A stretch of 64,000 nucleotides of DNA, from contig NZ_QSUU01000008.1 in the NCBI RefSeq assembly GCF_003439125.1, positions 66,203-130,202 of the forward strand, given 5' to 3'. Below are positions 1-9,163 of the stretch, piece by piece. A model generated the notes under the pieces. The model ran no database searches. It saw nothing but the letters and a program-made list of their open reading frames with translations, and was not told the DNA's origin. The DNA is from Collinsella sp. OM04-5. GTDB lineage: Bacteria > Actinomycetota > Coriobacteriia > Coriobacteriales > Coriobacteriaceae. Both the position numbers and the translations under genes were made by a program. Position 1 is the stretch's first letter; each line of letters starts with the position of its first letter.

Positions 1-538
1 GCGTACCCACGGCACCGGCAGCAGCAGACAGGCGACCGCCGCGCACCAGGTACTCCAGCGTCTCGAGCAGACCAATAACCACCACGCGGTCACGGACGGC
101 CTCGACAGCCGCCGCGATCTGGGCCGCGCCCTGGCCCTCGTCCACTAGGCGCAGGGCATACTCGACCAGCACGCGCTCACCCAGGGTAACGTTATTGCTA
201 TCAACCACATACACGTCGCCGCCCGGCGCCTCGGCAAGTGCGGTACGGGCGCTCTGATTGGTCCCCGAAAGTTTGGCACCCACGGTAATAATCACCGCCT
301 CGTCGCCGGCCTCACGTGCTTCGGCAATCGCCTGCGAAAAGGCGTACGGGTTGACCTGACCGGTCTTGGGCAGCTCGTCGCGCTCCACGAGCATCTCGTA
401 AAAGCGCTGGTGATCGATATCGACGCCATCCATATACACATCGGTGCCAAAGGTAACGGACAGCGGCAAGACGGACAGCGCCGGGTGCTCCGCCGGCGAC
501 ATATCGCTGGCGGAATCGGTAATAATGCGGACGGACAT
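1..538 (-). CDS. DegV family fatty-acid-binding protein (C-terminus beyond window)
   Basis: DegV proteins bind fatty acids, and FakB-type members present them to a fatty-acid kinase. The N-terminus reads MSVRIITDSASDMSPAE, the classic DegV opening in which the TDS loop contacts the lipid carboxylate. Later VVDSNNVTLGERVLVEYAL and LETLEYLVRGGRLS also match the family. An AAAGGA ribosome site lies just upstream of the ATG at 538. Only about 179 codons are present, and the gene runs off the left edge. A complete paralogue lies at 53041-53901. The family call is secure; the individual lipid ligand cannot be told. Confidence 0.93.
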   Translation of the reverse strand, partial: MSVRIITDSASDMSPAEHPALSVLPLSVTFGTDVYMDGVDIDHQRFYEMLVERDELPKTGQVNPYAFSQAIAEAREAGDEAVIITVGAKLSGTNQSARTALAEAPGGDVYVVDSNNVTLGERVLVEYALRLVDEGQGAAQIAAAVEAVRDRVVVIGLLETLEYLVRGGRLSAAAGAVGT

Positions 539-657
539 AGCGAATCCTTTCTTGCGCAGGTCTCGCGCAGGGAATTTTGACAGCAATGTCCCGGCACGGC
601 ATACGCGCTCAAACGGGACGATGCAGTTTTTAATGGGAAGCAAATGCCTTGGCGGCC

Positions 658-1107
658 TTAGATCTCACGCAGGGTGTTGAGAATCGTACGCAGCGACGCA
701 TACATCTGCTCGCGCTGCTCCACACCCATAGCCTTACCGGTGGTGTCGAGCACCTCGCGAATGATGCGGTCCGCCTCGCTCATGCTCTCGCCGCCCAGAG
801 CGGTCAGGCGCACCGGGGCACGATACTTAACGGCCGCATCACCCGAGTCGTCGACCTCGACGTAGCCGCCCTCCTCCAGATGCGCGAGCGTGCGCGAGAC
901 GGCGGCACGGGTCACGCCTGCCATGCGAGCCAGGTCAGCGCCAGTCAGGCCGTCCTTGCTGCGCTCAAGATAGTACAGGCACATAACGTCGGAGCCCTTG
1001 AGGCCCAGCCTTGCGCCCTCGGATGTCTTAATGCGCTGGATCTCCTTGTAGAGCCCGCTGATCAGTCCGACAAAGTCCTCAAAACGTGTCTCGTCGTTCT
1101 GCTGCAT
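658..1107 (-). CDS. MarR family transcriptional regulator
   Basis: This 149-residue protein has the size and layout of MarR-type winged-helix dimeric repressors. The recognition-helix region reads LTGADLARMAGVTRAAVSRTLAHLEEGGYV at roughly residues 54-83, followed by a wing that includes YRAPVRLTALG. The C-terminal helix forms the dimer arm. It lies upstream of the DegV gene on the same strand with about 120 bp between them, so it may regulate that gene, but no operator is visible. The effector is unknown. Confidence 0.9.
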   Translation of the reverse strand: MQQNDETRFEDFVGLISGLYKEIQRIKTSEGARLGLKGSDVMCLYYLERSKDGLTGADLARMAGVTRAAVSRTLAHLEEGGYVEVDDSGDAAVKYRAPVRLTALGGESMSEADRIIREVLDTTGKAMGVEQREQMYASLRTILNTLREI

Positions 1108-1210
1108 GGGAGACGACCGCCTTTCGCTTACATGATGCTAACGGGTAAACATCTTAGCCGCACGAGGCAACACCCATACCCAAATATCCCATTTGTTAAC
1201 CCATCAACAT

Positions 1211-1253
1211 AAAAACCACCACAAAGGGGACAGGCACCTTTGTAGTGGTTTTG
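1211..1253. repeat. Dispersed palindromic repeat, family A, copy 1
   Basis: The arms AAAACCACCACAAAGG and CCTTTGTAGTGGTTTT form an imperfect inverted repeat around a GGACAGGCA-type centre. Closely matching copies occur at 2172-2213, 33737-33773 and 46588-46629. On either strand the arm ends in a T-rich run, so it could act as a terminator or REP-like element. Confidence 0.85.
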
Positions 1254-1280
1254 ACCGGCGAACATGATCCGCAGGCGTCG

Positions 1281-2000
1281 CTACAGTTCCACGCAGGGAT
1301 TGTCGCGGGTCACAAGCGTCTTAACGACAACCGTCGCTCCCAGATAGCGCTCGAGCAACTCGGCGAGACGATCAACGGCAGCCTGGCAATCCCCCATCCG
1401 CTCGGGCTCCACGCACTCAATCGCCAGGAATGCATCGGCCGAATCGTCGGACAGCGCCGTGCGAACGCCATCGCGCCAGTTCCAGCAGCGGCATACGGCG
1501 CCCGCATCATCGATGTAGGCGAGCTCGCCGGGCAGCGTCGGGTCATCCGTTTCCTCGCCAAGTGGCAGGAACGCATCGCCGCCGTCAGTCACCTTCAAGC
1601 GAAGATCCCCCTCAATCGCATGCAGGTCCTCGCCGCCAACGGGCAGCGCGTAGGTCAGCGACACCGTGTTGTAGATGTCCACCGCGGGCGTAATGTGGCC
1701 CACCGGTTTGCCCTTGAGCACGCGCTTGAGCAGGCTCTCAATTGAGCAACGCGCGCCCTTTTTGGTCTTGAACAGCCGATAAGCCTCGCGCCATGCCTTG
1801 ACCGGTGCGTTCTCGCTGATAGTATCGCTGGTCAGATGACGCTCCGCATCGATATTGGCGCGGTCGAGCAACGCCGCAATCGCGTCCACGTCCTCTTGAG
1901 GAATCTGAGCCGCGGGCTTCATGCCCTTTACGACCACAACACCGACAGCCGCCTGCGGAAACAGCTCCCAAAACGAATCCTCGGCAATAAAGCTCTTCAT
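1281..2000 (-). CDS. B3/B4 tRNA-binding-domain protein
   Basis: This 239-residue protein resembles the stand-alone B3/B4 domain found in the beta subunit of phenylalanyl-tRNA synthetase, a fold used for editing or tRNA interaction. Family hallmarks are DIYNTVSLTYALPVGGEDL in the middle and LPLGEETDDPTLPGELAYID further on. The ATG at 2000 is chosen because GGGAGAG precedes it at good spacing; an upstream in-frame ATG at 2015 lacks such a site. Its substrate is unknown. It is separated from pckA by a family A repeat and a terminator-like structure. Confidence 0.85.
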   Translation of the reverse strand: MKSFIAEDSFWELFPQAAVGVVVVKGMKPAAQIPQEDVDAIAALLDRANIDAERHLTSDTISENAPVKAWREAYRLFKTKKGARCSIESLLKRVLKGKPVGHITPAVDIYNTVSLTYALPVGGEDLHAIEGDLRLKVTDGGDAFLPLGEETDDPTLPGELAYIDDAGAVCRCWNWRDGVRTALSDDSADAFLAIECVEPERMGDCQAAVDRLAELLERYLGATVVVKTLVTRDNPCVEL

Positions 2001-2040
2001 GTGCTCTCCCTTCATAGCATGCGCCCGAGCCCGGGTGCCT

Positions 2041-2110
2041 AAACAAAAAGCGCCCTTACGACGGCCACCTTCAAAGTCCTACGGTGCCGCCACAAGAGCG
2101 CTTACGCTGC
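2041..2110 (-). terminator. Structured terminator-like leader before the B3/B4 gene
   Basis: On the minus strand AGCGCTC can pair with GGGCGCT, enclosing an inner stem (GGCACC with GGTGGCC), and is followed at once by TTTTTGTTT. This could terminate pckA transcription or be a conditional leader for the downstream B3/B4 gene. It matches no riboswitch class I recognise. Confidence 0.45.
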
Positions 2111-2171
2111 CCCCATCCGGAGAAGGGAGCGATATGTCAGGCGTATTGTAACCCGAGTCATCCGCGCGAGT

Positions 2172-2213
2172 AAAACCACCACAAAGGTGCCTGTCCCCTT
2201 TATGGTGGTTTTG
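2172..2213. repeat. Dispersed palindromic repeat, family A, copy 2
   Basis: AAAACCACCACAAAGG and a matching right arm (CTTTATGGTGGTTTT) flank a GTGCCTGTCCC centre. Its centre is inverted relative to copy 1. It sits directly downstream of the pckA stop codon. Confidence 0.85.
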
Positions 2214-2227
2214 GGTCTGAGGCGACG

Positions 2228-3898
2228 CTAGTGGCGAAGTCCCAGCAGGCCGTGGCCGCGATGACGGGCGTCGGCGTGCACCTGAGCATGCGGACCGGCG
2301 GCCTTGACGGATTCGGGCAGGTGCGAGTACTTCTTCTCGAAGTTCTCCTCGAACATCACGGCCAAGTTGTGCGCGGCCTCGTCGTAGCGAGCGGTGCTCT
2401 GCCAATACTGGCGCGGCACCAGGATGCCGTCGGGTACGCCGTGGCACGTGGTGGGAATGTCGACGTTAAAGATGTCGTCGTGCACGAACTCGCTGTCCTC
2501 GATGGTACCGTCGAGGGCGCGGGCCACCAGGGCGCGCGTGTAGGCAAGCTCGATGCGATGACCCACGCCGTAGCCGCCGCCGATCCAGCCGGTGTTGACC
2601 AGGTACACACGCGTGCGGCCGTCGGCGATGCGCTCACCGAGCATCTTGGCATAGACCATGGGGTCGAGCGGCATAAACGGCTCGCCAAACAGCGAAGAGA
2701 ACGTGGGCGTGGGCTCGGTGACGCCGACCTCGGTGCCGGGGATCTTGGCCGTAAAGCCCGTCACAAAGTGATACATGGCGGAGTCGGCCGTCAGGCGCGA
2801 GATGGGCGGCAGCACGCCAAAGGCATCGCAGGTCAGGAAGAGCACGACGCTTGGAGTGGTGCCCATGCCCTTGGTCCACGCGTTGGGAATGTGCTCCACA
2901 GGGTAGGCCACGCGCGTGTTGTGCGTGACCGAGACGTCATCGTAGTTGGGCTTGCGGCTCTCGTCGAGCACCACGTTTTCGCAGATCGCGCCAAAGCGGA
3001 CGGCGTTGAAGATCTCAGGCTCGTGGAACGCGTCCAGGCCCTCGCATTTGGCGTAGCAGCCACCCTCGATGTTGAAGATGCCCATGTCGGACCAACCGTG
3101 CTCGTCGTCGCCGATCAGTAGGCGCGTGGGGTTGGCCGAAAGCGTGGTCTTGCCGGTGCCGGACAGGCCAAAGAACACGGCGGTCTCGTGCGTGACAGGA
3201 TCCATGCTGGCCGAGCAGTGCATGGGCAGCACGTCGTCCTCGACGGGCAGCAGGTAATTCATGACGCTAAAGATCGACTTTTTAATCTCGCCGGAGTAGC
3301 CGGTGCCGGCGACCAGAATCACGCGTTCCTGGAAGTTGATGACCACGGCGGCGCTGGAGTTGAGGCCCTTGATGGCAGGGTCGCACTGGTAACCGGGCGC
3401 TGCGAGTACGCAGAAGTCGGGCTCGCCGGTGCGCGCGATTTCGCGGGCAAGCGGGCGGGCGAGCATCTGTTTAATGAAGAGTGCCTGGCTGGCGCGCTCG
3501 CAGGCGACGAGCAGTCGGCGCGTGTGGTTGCGGTCGGCGCCGGCCATGCCGCGGGTGACGAACACGTCGCGCTCGTTGAGGTAGTCGACGATGCCGGCCT
3601 TGATGGTCTCGTAGCTCTCGATCGAAAGCGGTCGGTTGACGGCGCCCCAGGCGATCTTGTCGTGCACGTCGGGCGTGTCAACGATAAAGCGGTCATTGGG
3701 GGAACGGCCAGTGCGCTCCCCCGTCTCGATCACCAGCGCGCCGTTGGATGCCATGTGGCCTTCTTCGCGGCGGATAGCGTGCTCGACGAGCTCCGCGGCG
3801 GGTAGATCGACCAGCAGACGGGGCTGATTCTCGGCGGGATCTTCGACCAGCGTAATGCCAAAGTTGGACAGAACTTCTGCAGGGGTAACACCTGGCAT
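2228..3898 (-). CDS. pckA: Phosphoenolpyruvate carboxykinase (ATP)
   Basis: PckA interconverts oxaloacetate plus ATP with phosphoenolpyruvate, CO2 and ADP. In anaerobes it often runs in the CO2-fixing direction. The 556-residue length fits the ATP-dependent family. Visible motifs are the kinase-1a P-loop GLSGTGKTTLS at 244-254, the metal/phosphate motif GDDEHGWSD at 263-271, the substrate arginine region ERTGRSPND at 61-69 and YSGEIKKS at 201-208. The start at 3898 has AAAGGAGG eight bases upstream. The longer in-frame opening to 4012 is rejected because it lies across intergenic DNA without a ribosome site. The gene stands alone. Confidence 0.97.
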   Translation of the reverse strand: MPGVTPAEVLSNFGITLVEDPAENQPRLLVDLPAAELVEHAIRREEGHMASNGALVIETGERTGRSPNDRFIVDTPDVHDKIAWGAVNRPLSIESYETIKAGIVDYLNERDVFVTRGMAGADRNHTRRLLVACERASQALFIKQMLARPLAREIARTGEPDFCVLAAPGYQCDPAIKGLNSSAAVVINFQERVILVAGTGYSGEIKKSIFSVMNYLLPVEDDVLPMHCSASMDPVTHETAVFFGLSGTGKTTLSANPTRLLIGDDEHGWSDMGIFNIEGGCYAKCEGLDAFHEPEIFNAVRFGAICENVVLDESRKPNYDDVSVTHNTRVAYPVEHIPNAWTKGMGTTPSVVLFLTCDAFGVLPPISRLTADSAMYHFVTGFTAKIPGTEVGVTEPTPTFSSLFGEPFMPLDPMVYAKMLGERIADGRTRVYLVNTGWIGGGYGVGHRIELAYTRALVARALDGTIEDSEFVHDDIFNVDIPTTCHGVPDGILVPRQYWQSTARYDEAAHNLAVMFEENFEKKYSHLPESVKAAGPHAQVHADARHRGHGLLGLRH

Positions 3899-4088
3899 GG
3901 GGCCTCCTTTAAAAGCGCGACACGTGGACGAGGCGCGCACTTTACTCACGTAAAGCCCGTTGTACCCGATATGCAAAAACGTTTTTGCGGCAAGGGCGAA
4001 GCGCCCGCCCAACGGTCAAAAATCGCAGGCAAGCGGCCTAGTCGTTAGGGACACTCTTGAACAGGCAACAACCAAGGAGCGACCCCGG

Positions 4089-4150
4089 ATGCCGGCACTT
4101 AGGGACGTTCCCAAAGTGCCGGCACATAAGGAACGTCCCCAAATGCCGTC
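4089..4150. repeat. Dispersed repeat, family B, copy 1
   Basis: TGCCGGCACTT (4090-4100) and AAGTGCCGGCA (4114-4124) are perfect inverted arms around the smaller palindrome GGGACGTTCCC. A second half unit, GGAACGTCCCCAAATGCCG, follows. Related copies lie at 43838-43900, 60634-60745 and 63805-63860. Confidence 0.8.
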
Positions 4151-4216
4151 TACTGAATGGCGCCGCCGAAATTATCGAACAACCTGTTCAAAAACACGAA
4201 CGAACACCGTCGCGTC

Positions 4217-4222
4217 TATACT
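4217..4222 (+). promoter_or_regulatory. Possible -10 box for the flippase gene
   Basis: TATACT lies 28 bases before the TTG start at 4251. No good -35 box is seen at normal spacing. The nearby CGAACAACCTGTTC is an imperfect palindrome that could be an activator or repressor site. Confidence 0.35.
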
Positions 4223-4250
4223 AGAGCGTAGCAATAGAAAGGACTCCGCT

Positions 4251-5825
4251 TTGAGCATCACGCCCATCGATAGCATTCGCCGCGCCATCGCCCGCCGCAA
4301 TGGCGTCGCCGACCCCACCGTATCGGACGGGGCGCACGGGCAGGGCGGACGCATCGAGAACGGCCTGTTCCCCGCATCGCACACCGCCGAGGAGCTCGCA
4401 CGAATCCAAGAGCTAAGCCAGCGTAACGCCGGCGGTCCCGACAGCAGCCAGGCCACACGCCGTCGCCGCGAGCGCGATCGCCAGCCCGGCCCCATCCACC
4501 GCATGGTCAATGCCTGGTGGAACCGCCTGCTCGGAGCCGTCTACGGCGGCGGCTTCTCCACGCAAGAAGCCGAGTACGAAGATCACGCCACCCGTCGCGA
4601 CTACCTTTGGAATACCCTGGGCACCGCCGTGTGGGGCATGGTGTTTCCGTTGCTCACCATCGTGTCCACACAGCTCGTGGGCGCCGAGGAGGCTGGCAAA
4701 TTCTCCATCGCCTTTGTCACCGGCACGCTCATCATGATCGCGTGCAACTACGGCGTGCGCAATTTCCAGGTCTCGGACATCGACGAAAAGACGTCCTTTG
4801 CCTCTTACCAGCTCAACCGCTGGATCTGCGGAGCGCTCGCGCTGGCATGCGGCCTGGTATACAGCAGCGCCCGCGGCTACGATGCGCAGATGGCCACAAT
4901 CGGCCTGGGCGTCTACCTGTATAAGGTGATCGACGGCATTGCCGACGTGTACGAGGGACGCCTGCAGCAGGCCGACAAACTCTACCTGGCCGGCATGAGC
5001 CAAACGCTACGATCCGTCGGCGTCATCGCGGTCTTTAGCGTGGCACTGTTCCTCACGCGCAGCATGCCCATCGCCGCCATGGCCATGGGCATCGCCGCGA
5101 TTGCCTCGCTCGTGCTGGTCACCGCCCCGCTCGCCCTGCTCGAAACCGAAAAATCACGCCGTATGAGTCTGCGCGAGGCTGGTCACCTGTTTATCCAGTG
5201 CGCCCCGCTCTTTGGTGCGCTGTTCCTGTTCAACCTCATCGAGAGCATGCCCAAGTTCGTGATGGAAGGCACACTGGCCTACAAATACCAGCTGTACTTT
5301 AATGCACTGTTCTTTCCAGCGCAGGCTATTTTGTTGAGCATTGGATTTATCTATAAACCGCAGCTCCTACGTCTGTCGAGCATTTGGGCGAATCCGCGCA
5401 AGCGTCGCCGCTTTGACTTGATTATTGTTGCCGTTATGGCACTGATCGTGGTCATTACCGGAGCGTGCGCCGCATTTATGGCAGGCCCCGGCATCCCCAT
5501 CATGAGCTTTATGTACGGCCTCAACTTTGAGCGCTACCGCACGCTGGCACTGCTAATGGTTGTCGCCGGCGGCGTCACCGCGGCAATCGACTTTATCTAC
5601 GCCATCATCACGGTGTTGCGCCACGCCGGCGATGTCACCAAGATCTACCTGATCTGCTTCGCCGTAAGCGTGGTGCTGCCGGTGATCCTGATTAAGCTGC
5701 TGGGTCTGATGGGCGCCGTGGTGAGCTACCTAGCCATCATGGCCCTACTCCTGGTGCTGCTGATAATCGAGTACGCCCACATCCGCCAGCGCATCGAGCG
5801 CGACCGCAACCCCTACGGCGCCTAA
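4251..5825 (+). CDS. Polysaccharide flippase-like membrane protein (MOP/Wzx type)
   Basis: This 524-residue protein has a charged, Arg-rich cytoplasmic N-terminus of about 120 residues and then about twelve hydrophobic helices, as in lipopolysaccharide/teichoic-acid flippases of the MOP superfamily. Such proteins move undecaprenyl-linked glycans across the membrane. The TTG at 4251 is preferred because GAAAGGA precedes it by seven bases. The frame stays open upstream through repeat-rich intergenic DNA, which I do not consider coding. There is no glycosyltransferase cluster beside it, so the glycan cannot be assigned. Confidence 0.8.
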   Translation: MSITPIDSIRRAIARRNGVADPTVSDGAHGQGGRIENGLFPASHTAEELARIQELSQRNAGGPDSSQATRRRRERDRQPGPIHRMVNAWWNRLLGAVYGGGFSTQEAEYEDHATRRDYLWNTLGTAVWGMVFPLLTIVSTQLVGAEEAGKFSIAFVTGTLIMIACNYGVRNFQVSDIDEKTSFASYQLNRWICGALALACGLVYSSARGYDAQMATIGLGVYLYKVIDGIADVYEGRLQQADKLYLAGMSQTLRSVGVIAVFSVALFLTRSMPIAAMAMGIAAIASLVLVTAPLALLETEKSRRMSLREAGHLFIQCAPLFGALFLFNLIESMPKFVMEGTLAYKYQLYFNALFFPAQAILLSIGFIYKPQLLRLSSIWANPRKRRRFDLIIVAVMALIVVITGACAAFMAGPGIPIMSFMYGLNFERYRTLALLMVVAGGVTAAIDFIYAIITVLRHAGDVTKIYLICFAVSVVLPVILIKLLGLMGAVVSYLAIMALLLVLLIIEYAHIRQRIERDRNPYGA

Positions 5826-5905
5826 TTAGCTGCCCCGGTCACCGGAATTTGCGATGGAATCGCCCCGGCTGGGGTCTCGTTGAAGACAATATGCATTACG
5901 TAAAA

Positions 5906-6028
5906 CTAAGTGAGTAGATTTTTACCGAATCCCTGACCACACCGACAGAGCACAAGTCTGTGACCTGCGGTTTTATTGAGGCAAATATGTTGGGTGCTCG
6001 GCATTTCCAAAAAAGTCTACTCACTTAG
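5906..6028. repeat. 123-bp inverted-repeat element, family C, copy 1
   Basis: The ends are CTAAGTGAGTAGA (5906-5918) and its exact reverse complement at 6016-6028. The inside carries AGCACAAGTCTGTGACCTGCG and GTGCTC, which can pair as an inner stem. A 123-bp copy with the same ends lies at 8928-9050. Similarity extends outward (ATCGCCCCGGCT before, CCCAAATTAGCTAC after), so the full repeat may cover about 5870-6130. Both copies sit between convergent genes. Confidence 0.85.
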
Positions 6029-6142
6029 CCAGCGGGCAGCCAAATGATTATTTAATCCCCGTCCCAGAGAAATCAATTAGCGGGCAGAAGGGCAAGAGTA
6101 GTCAAAAAAGCCCCGTCCCAAATTAGCTACCACTTGCACCGA

Positions 6143-6982
6143 TTATTCGCCCGGGTTGATGTTCGCGTAGAACTCCGCCCCATCATCGAGCCGCAGGATG
6201 CCCACGCGACCGAACTCGGAGCCGGTGGCGGCGGCGCAGTCGATGTCGATGCGATCGGGCACGCCGGCGGTATCCTCGCCACCCAGGCGCACAATCTGCC
6301 CGCGGCCCGACTCCTCATCGAGCCCCGCCAGGCCGCCAACCTCGCAATAGCGCCCAAGCGACACCGTGGGCGTGTGGCCGCTCACCACGACCGGGCCCTC
6401 GCCCTCGGCAGAAAGCAGTCCCGTCGGCGCATCCCAATAGCCGTGACGAATCCACAGCAGGTCATCGGACGACTGCACGGCGAGCATTTGCCGCAGCAGC
6501 TCGCTATCGGCATCGACCGCTCCCCTGCCGTCACCGCAATCGACACCATGCTCAAGCAAAAACGCGCGCGCCGCCTCGGTCTGGATGCCGGCATGCACCA
6601 GCAGGTACGGGCGCTCCTCGGTCTCGGCCACCGCGTAGAGCGGCAGCGCGGCCATCCATCGCACGAGCTCCTCGTATGCCTCAAATTCCATGTCGTTGAG
6701 CTGCTCGCTCGTCGTCCAGCCACCGTTGATATCCCAGGTCTCGGCATCGAGCGGGTCCTGGCCAATGATGGCATCGAGCATGATCTGCTCGTGATTGCCC
6801 TTGAGCACGTGGGCGTTGGGCAGCGAGCGCACGAGCTTAATAACGCCGACCGGATCGGGCCCGCGATCGATCATGTCGCCCAGCACGTACAGCGTGTCGT
6901 CGGACGTCAACGAGATCTTAGACAGGGCCTCGTCAAGCGCACGCACGTGCCCGTGAGCATCAGATGTCACATAGATCGCCAT
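6143..6982 (-). CDS. Calcineurin-like metallophosphoesterase (PP1/PP2A-type)
   Basis: This is a 279-residue dimetal phosphatase. The motif series is complete: SDAHGH near residue 7, GDMIDRG near 35, GNHE near 62, a later HAG, and SGHTP. This matches bacterial Ser/Thr protein phosphatases of the PrpA/PrpB kind and related bis(5'-nucleosyl) tetraphosphatases, so the substrate may be a phosphoprotein or a dinucleotide. The first SD-H motif reads SDAHGH rather than GDIHG, a common variant. GAGGCG precedes the ATG at 6982. The gene is monocistronic and converges on the flippase. Confidence 0.88.
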   Translation of the reverse strand: MAIYVTSDAHGHVRALDEALSKISLTSDDTLYVLGDMIDRGPDPVGVIKLVRSLPNAHVLKGNHEQIMLDAIIGQDPLDAETWDINGGWTTSEQLNDMEFEAYEELVRWMAALPLYAVAETEERPYLLVHAGIQTEAARAFLLEHGVDCGDGRGAVDADSELLRQMLAVQSSDDLLWIRHGYWDAPTGLLSAEGEGPVVVSGHTPTVSLGRYCEVGGLAGLDEESGRGQIVRLGGEDTAGVPDRIDIDCAAATGSEFGRVGILRLDDGAEFYANINPGE

Positions 6983-7235
6983 GGTACGCCTCTCCTTGCA
7001 TTGCGGTCTAAGCCCGGCGCCGCAACTAAAACTTCAAGTTGAACTTAAACGTTACCCATTGTACTCCGTTGCAATAAAGCTGGAAAGGGTTTCCGAGCAG
7101 AGGCAAAGACGGCAGCCGTCTATGACGATATCGCGCACGCCCGTAATCCGCCCCCATAAACCCACCACCTTTGGGTACAAATAACCGCAGACAACTGACC
7201 GTGCCACGCCAACCACCCAGGAGCGGACACTATCC

Positions 7236-8837
7236 ATGAACCAGATACTTCTCTTTATCGGCCTCGTCATCATTTTGTGCCTGACCATCAAACCCGTCGG
7301 CAAAAAACTCCCCTTCCCCACCCTCCTCATCTTTATTGCGCTCGGCATGCTGCTCGGCGTCAACGGTCCGGCGCACATCGACTTTAGCGACTACGCGCTC
7401 ACCGAAACCGTCTGCAGCACGGCGCTGCTGTTCATCATGTTCTACGGCGGCTTTAACACCAACATCGACCGTGCCAAACCCGTCGCCGCGCCCGCTGTGC
7501 TGCTGAGCACGCTCGGCGTTATCGCCACCGCCGGCATCACTGGCGTGTTCGCACACTTCGCACTGGGCTTCGACTGGATCGGCGGCCTGCTGCTGGGCTC
7601 GGTCGTGGCGTCGACCGACGCGGCGAGCGTCTTTAGCGTGCTGCGCGAGCACAACCTGTCGCTAAAGGGCGGCACCGACTCGCTGCTCGAGGTCGAATCG
7701 GGCTCCAACGACCCCGTCGCCTACATGCTCACCGCGGTACTCGCCACCCTCGCGGCGGGTGGCAACATCGACATTCCCGTGCTGCTGGCCAAGCAGATCA
7801 TCCTGGGCGTGGGGCTGGGCCTTGCCATCGGCTGGATATCCAGCCGCCTGATTGAGCGCGCACACGCAACGGCCGAGGGCGCGCAGACTATCTTTTTGTT
7901 CGCCGTGGCGATCGTCGCCTACGCACTGCCGAGCTACCTGGGCGGCAACGGCTTTTTGGCCGTATACCTGGCAGGCATTGTGCTGGGCGCGAGCGACATC
8001 ACCGGCAAGGTCGAGATGGCGCACTTCTTTGACACCCTTACCGAGATGGCCGAGATGACGATCTTCTTCTTGCTCGGCCTGCTCGTCACGCCCGCGCGCC
8101 TGCCGCAAATGCTGCTACCCGGCCTGGCGCTCATGGCGTTTATGCTCTTTGCGAGCCGCCCCATCGCCGTCGGTCTGCTGCTGGCGCCCTTTAAGACGAG
8201 CCCTCGCCAGGTTGCGCTCGTAAGCTGGGCGGGCTTGCGCGGCGCGGCTTCGGTCGTCTTTAGCCTCTTTGCTGTGGTGGCCGGCGTTCCCGGCGGACAC
8301 GACCTATTTGACCTGGTGTTTGTGATTGCCGTATCGAGCATTGTGGTGCAGGGTTCGCTACTGCCGGCGGTGGCGAAGAAACTCGATATGATCGATGCGG
8401 CCGGCGACGTGCGCCGCACCTTTAACGACTACCACGACGAGGACGGCATGTCGTTTGTAAAGCTCAAGGTGGGCGCTGGCCATCCGTTTGCCGGGCGCTC
8501 GCTCGCCGATATTGGCAGCGCGACGGACATGCTCGTGGTCTTGGTGCTGCGCGACGGGGCACACCCGGTACTGCCCAACGGCGATACCGTCATCGAGGAA
8601 GGCGACCTTCTGGTGATGGCAGCCCCAACGTTCGAAGAGCGTGCCGAGGTTACGCTGCGCGAGGTCACCGTGACGCCCCACGGTCGCCTGGCCGGTCAGC
8701 GCCTGCGCGACGTGCCGCAGGGCAAGCACCCGTTTATCGTGGTGATGCTCAAGCGCGACGGCCAAACCATCATCCCCGATGGCAACACCCTAATATACGC
8801 CGGCGACGAAGCCGTCATCGCCACGCTGGCGTCGTAG
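7236..8837 (+). CDS. Potassium/proton antiporter, CPA1 family (NhaP2/CvrA type)
   Basis: This 533-residue protein exchanges K+ (or Na+) for H+ across the membrane. The first ~385 residues form about twelve hydrophobic helices and include the CPA signature region STDAASVFSVLR and ESGSNDPVAYML, with the ND ion-binding pair. The C-terminus (about 390-533) holds two TrkA-C-like regulatory units, e.g. LADIGSATDMLVVLVLRDG and VIEEGDLLVMAAP. The ATG at 7236 follows CAGGAG. No neighbour points to a pathway; a role in ion and pH homeostasis is inferred. Confidence 0.92.
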   Translation: MNQILLFIGLVIILCLTIKPVGKKLPFPTLLIFIALGMLLGVNGPAHIDFSDYALTETVCSTALLFIMFYGGFNTNIDRAKPVAAPAVLLSTLGVIATAGITGVFAHFALGFDWIGGLLLGSVVASTDAASVFSVLREHNLSLKGGTDSLLEVESGSNDPVAYMLTAVLATLAAGGNIDIPVLLAKQIILGVGLGLAIGWISSRLIERAHATAEGAQTIFLFAVAIVAYALPSYLGGNGFLAVYLAGIVLGASDITGKVEMAHFFDTLTEMAEMTIFFLLGLLVTPARLPQMLLPGLALMAFMLFASRPIAVGLLLAPFKTSPRQVALVSWAGLRGAASVVFSLFAVVAGVPGGHDLFDLVFVIAVSSIVVQGSLLPAVAKKLDMIDAAGDVRRTFNDYHDEDGMSFVKLKVGAGHPFAGRSLADIGSATDMLVVLVLRDGAHPVLPNGDTVIEEGDLLVMAAPTFEERAEVTLREVTVTPHGRLAGQRLRDVPQGKHPFIVVMLKRDGQTIIPDGNTLIYAGDEAVIATLAS

Positions 8838-8927
8838 TGGCTAGGGGTAGCCGTCCCGAATTGACCATATTTGAGCATAAATCGCCCCGGCTAGGATCTC
8901 GTTGCGGACAATTAGCGTCTCTCAAAA

Positions 8928-9050
8928 CTAAGTGAGTAGACTTTTACCGAATCGCCGACCACGTCACCAAAGCACAAGTCTGTGACCTGCGAGTTTGTTA
9001 AAGCAAATTTGTCGTGTGCTCAGGATTTCCAATAAAGCCTACTCACTTAG
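8928..9050. repeat. 123-bp inverted-repeat element, family C, copy 2
   Basis: It starts CTAAGTGAGTAGA and ends CTACTCACTTAG, and has the same length as copy 1 at 5906-6028. The interior AGCACAAGTCTGTGACCTGCG is identical to that of copy 1. The block 8881-9163 between the antiporter and the small minus-strand gene is almost entirely this repeat and its flanking similarity (CCCCGTCTCAAATTAGCTAC). Confidence 0.85.
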
Positions 9051-9163
9051 CCAGCAGGCAGTCAAAATAGAACGGTCGCGAGCTCATTAGACTCCATTGC
9101 GACGGTTTATCGTTCATCTTCGCGCAGCCGCGGGTGCAGACGCCCCGTCTCAAATTAGCTACC

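Noticed and set aside
3899..4012. N-terminal extension of pckA
   Set aside because: The extra 38 residues have no similarity to the family and no ribosome site, while AAAGGAGG sits before 3898.
3960..4250. 97-residue N-terminal extension of the flippase
   Set aside because: The in-frame stretch runs through a family B repeat and is low in hydrophobic or family-like content. The TTG at 4251 has a ribosome site.
6134..7042. Long plus-strand frame opposite the metallophosphatase (and similar antisense frames over tgt, BREX genes, serC)
   Set aside because: These are mirror frames typical of high-GC genes. They lack ribosome sites and family motifs, while the opposite strand carries clear conserved genes.
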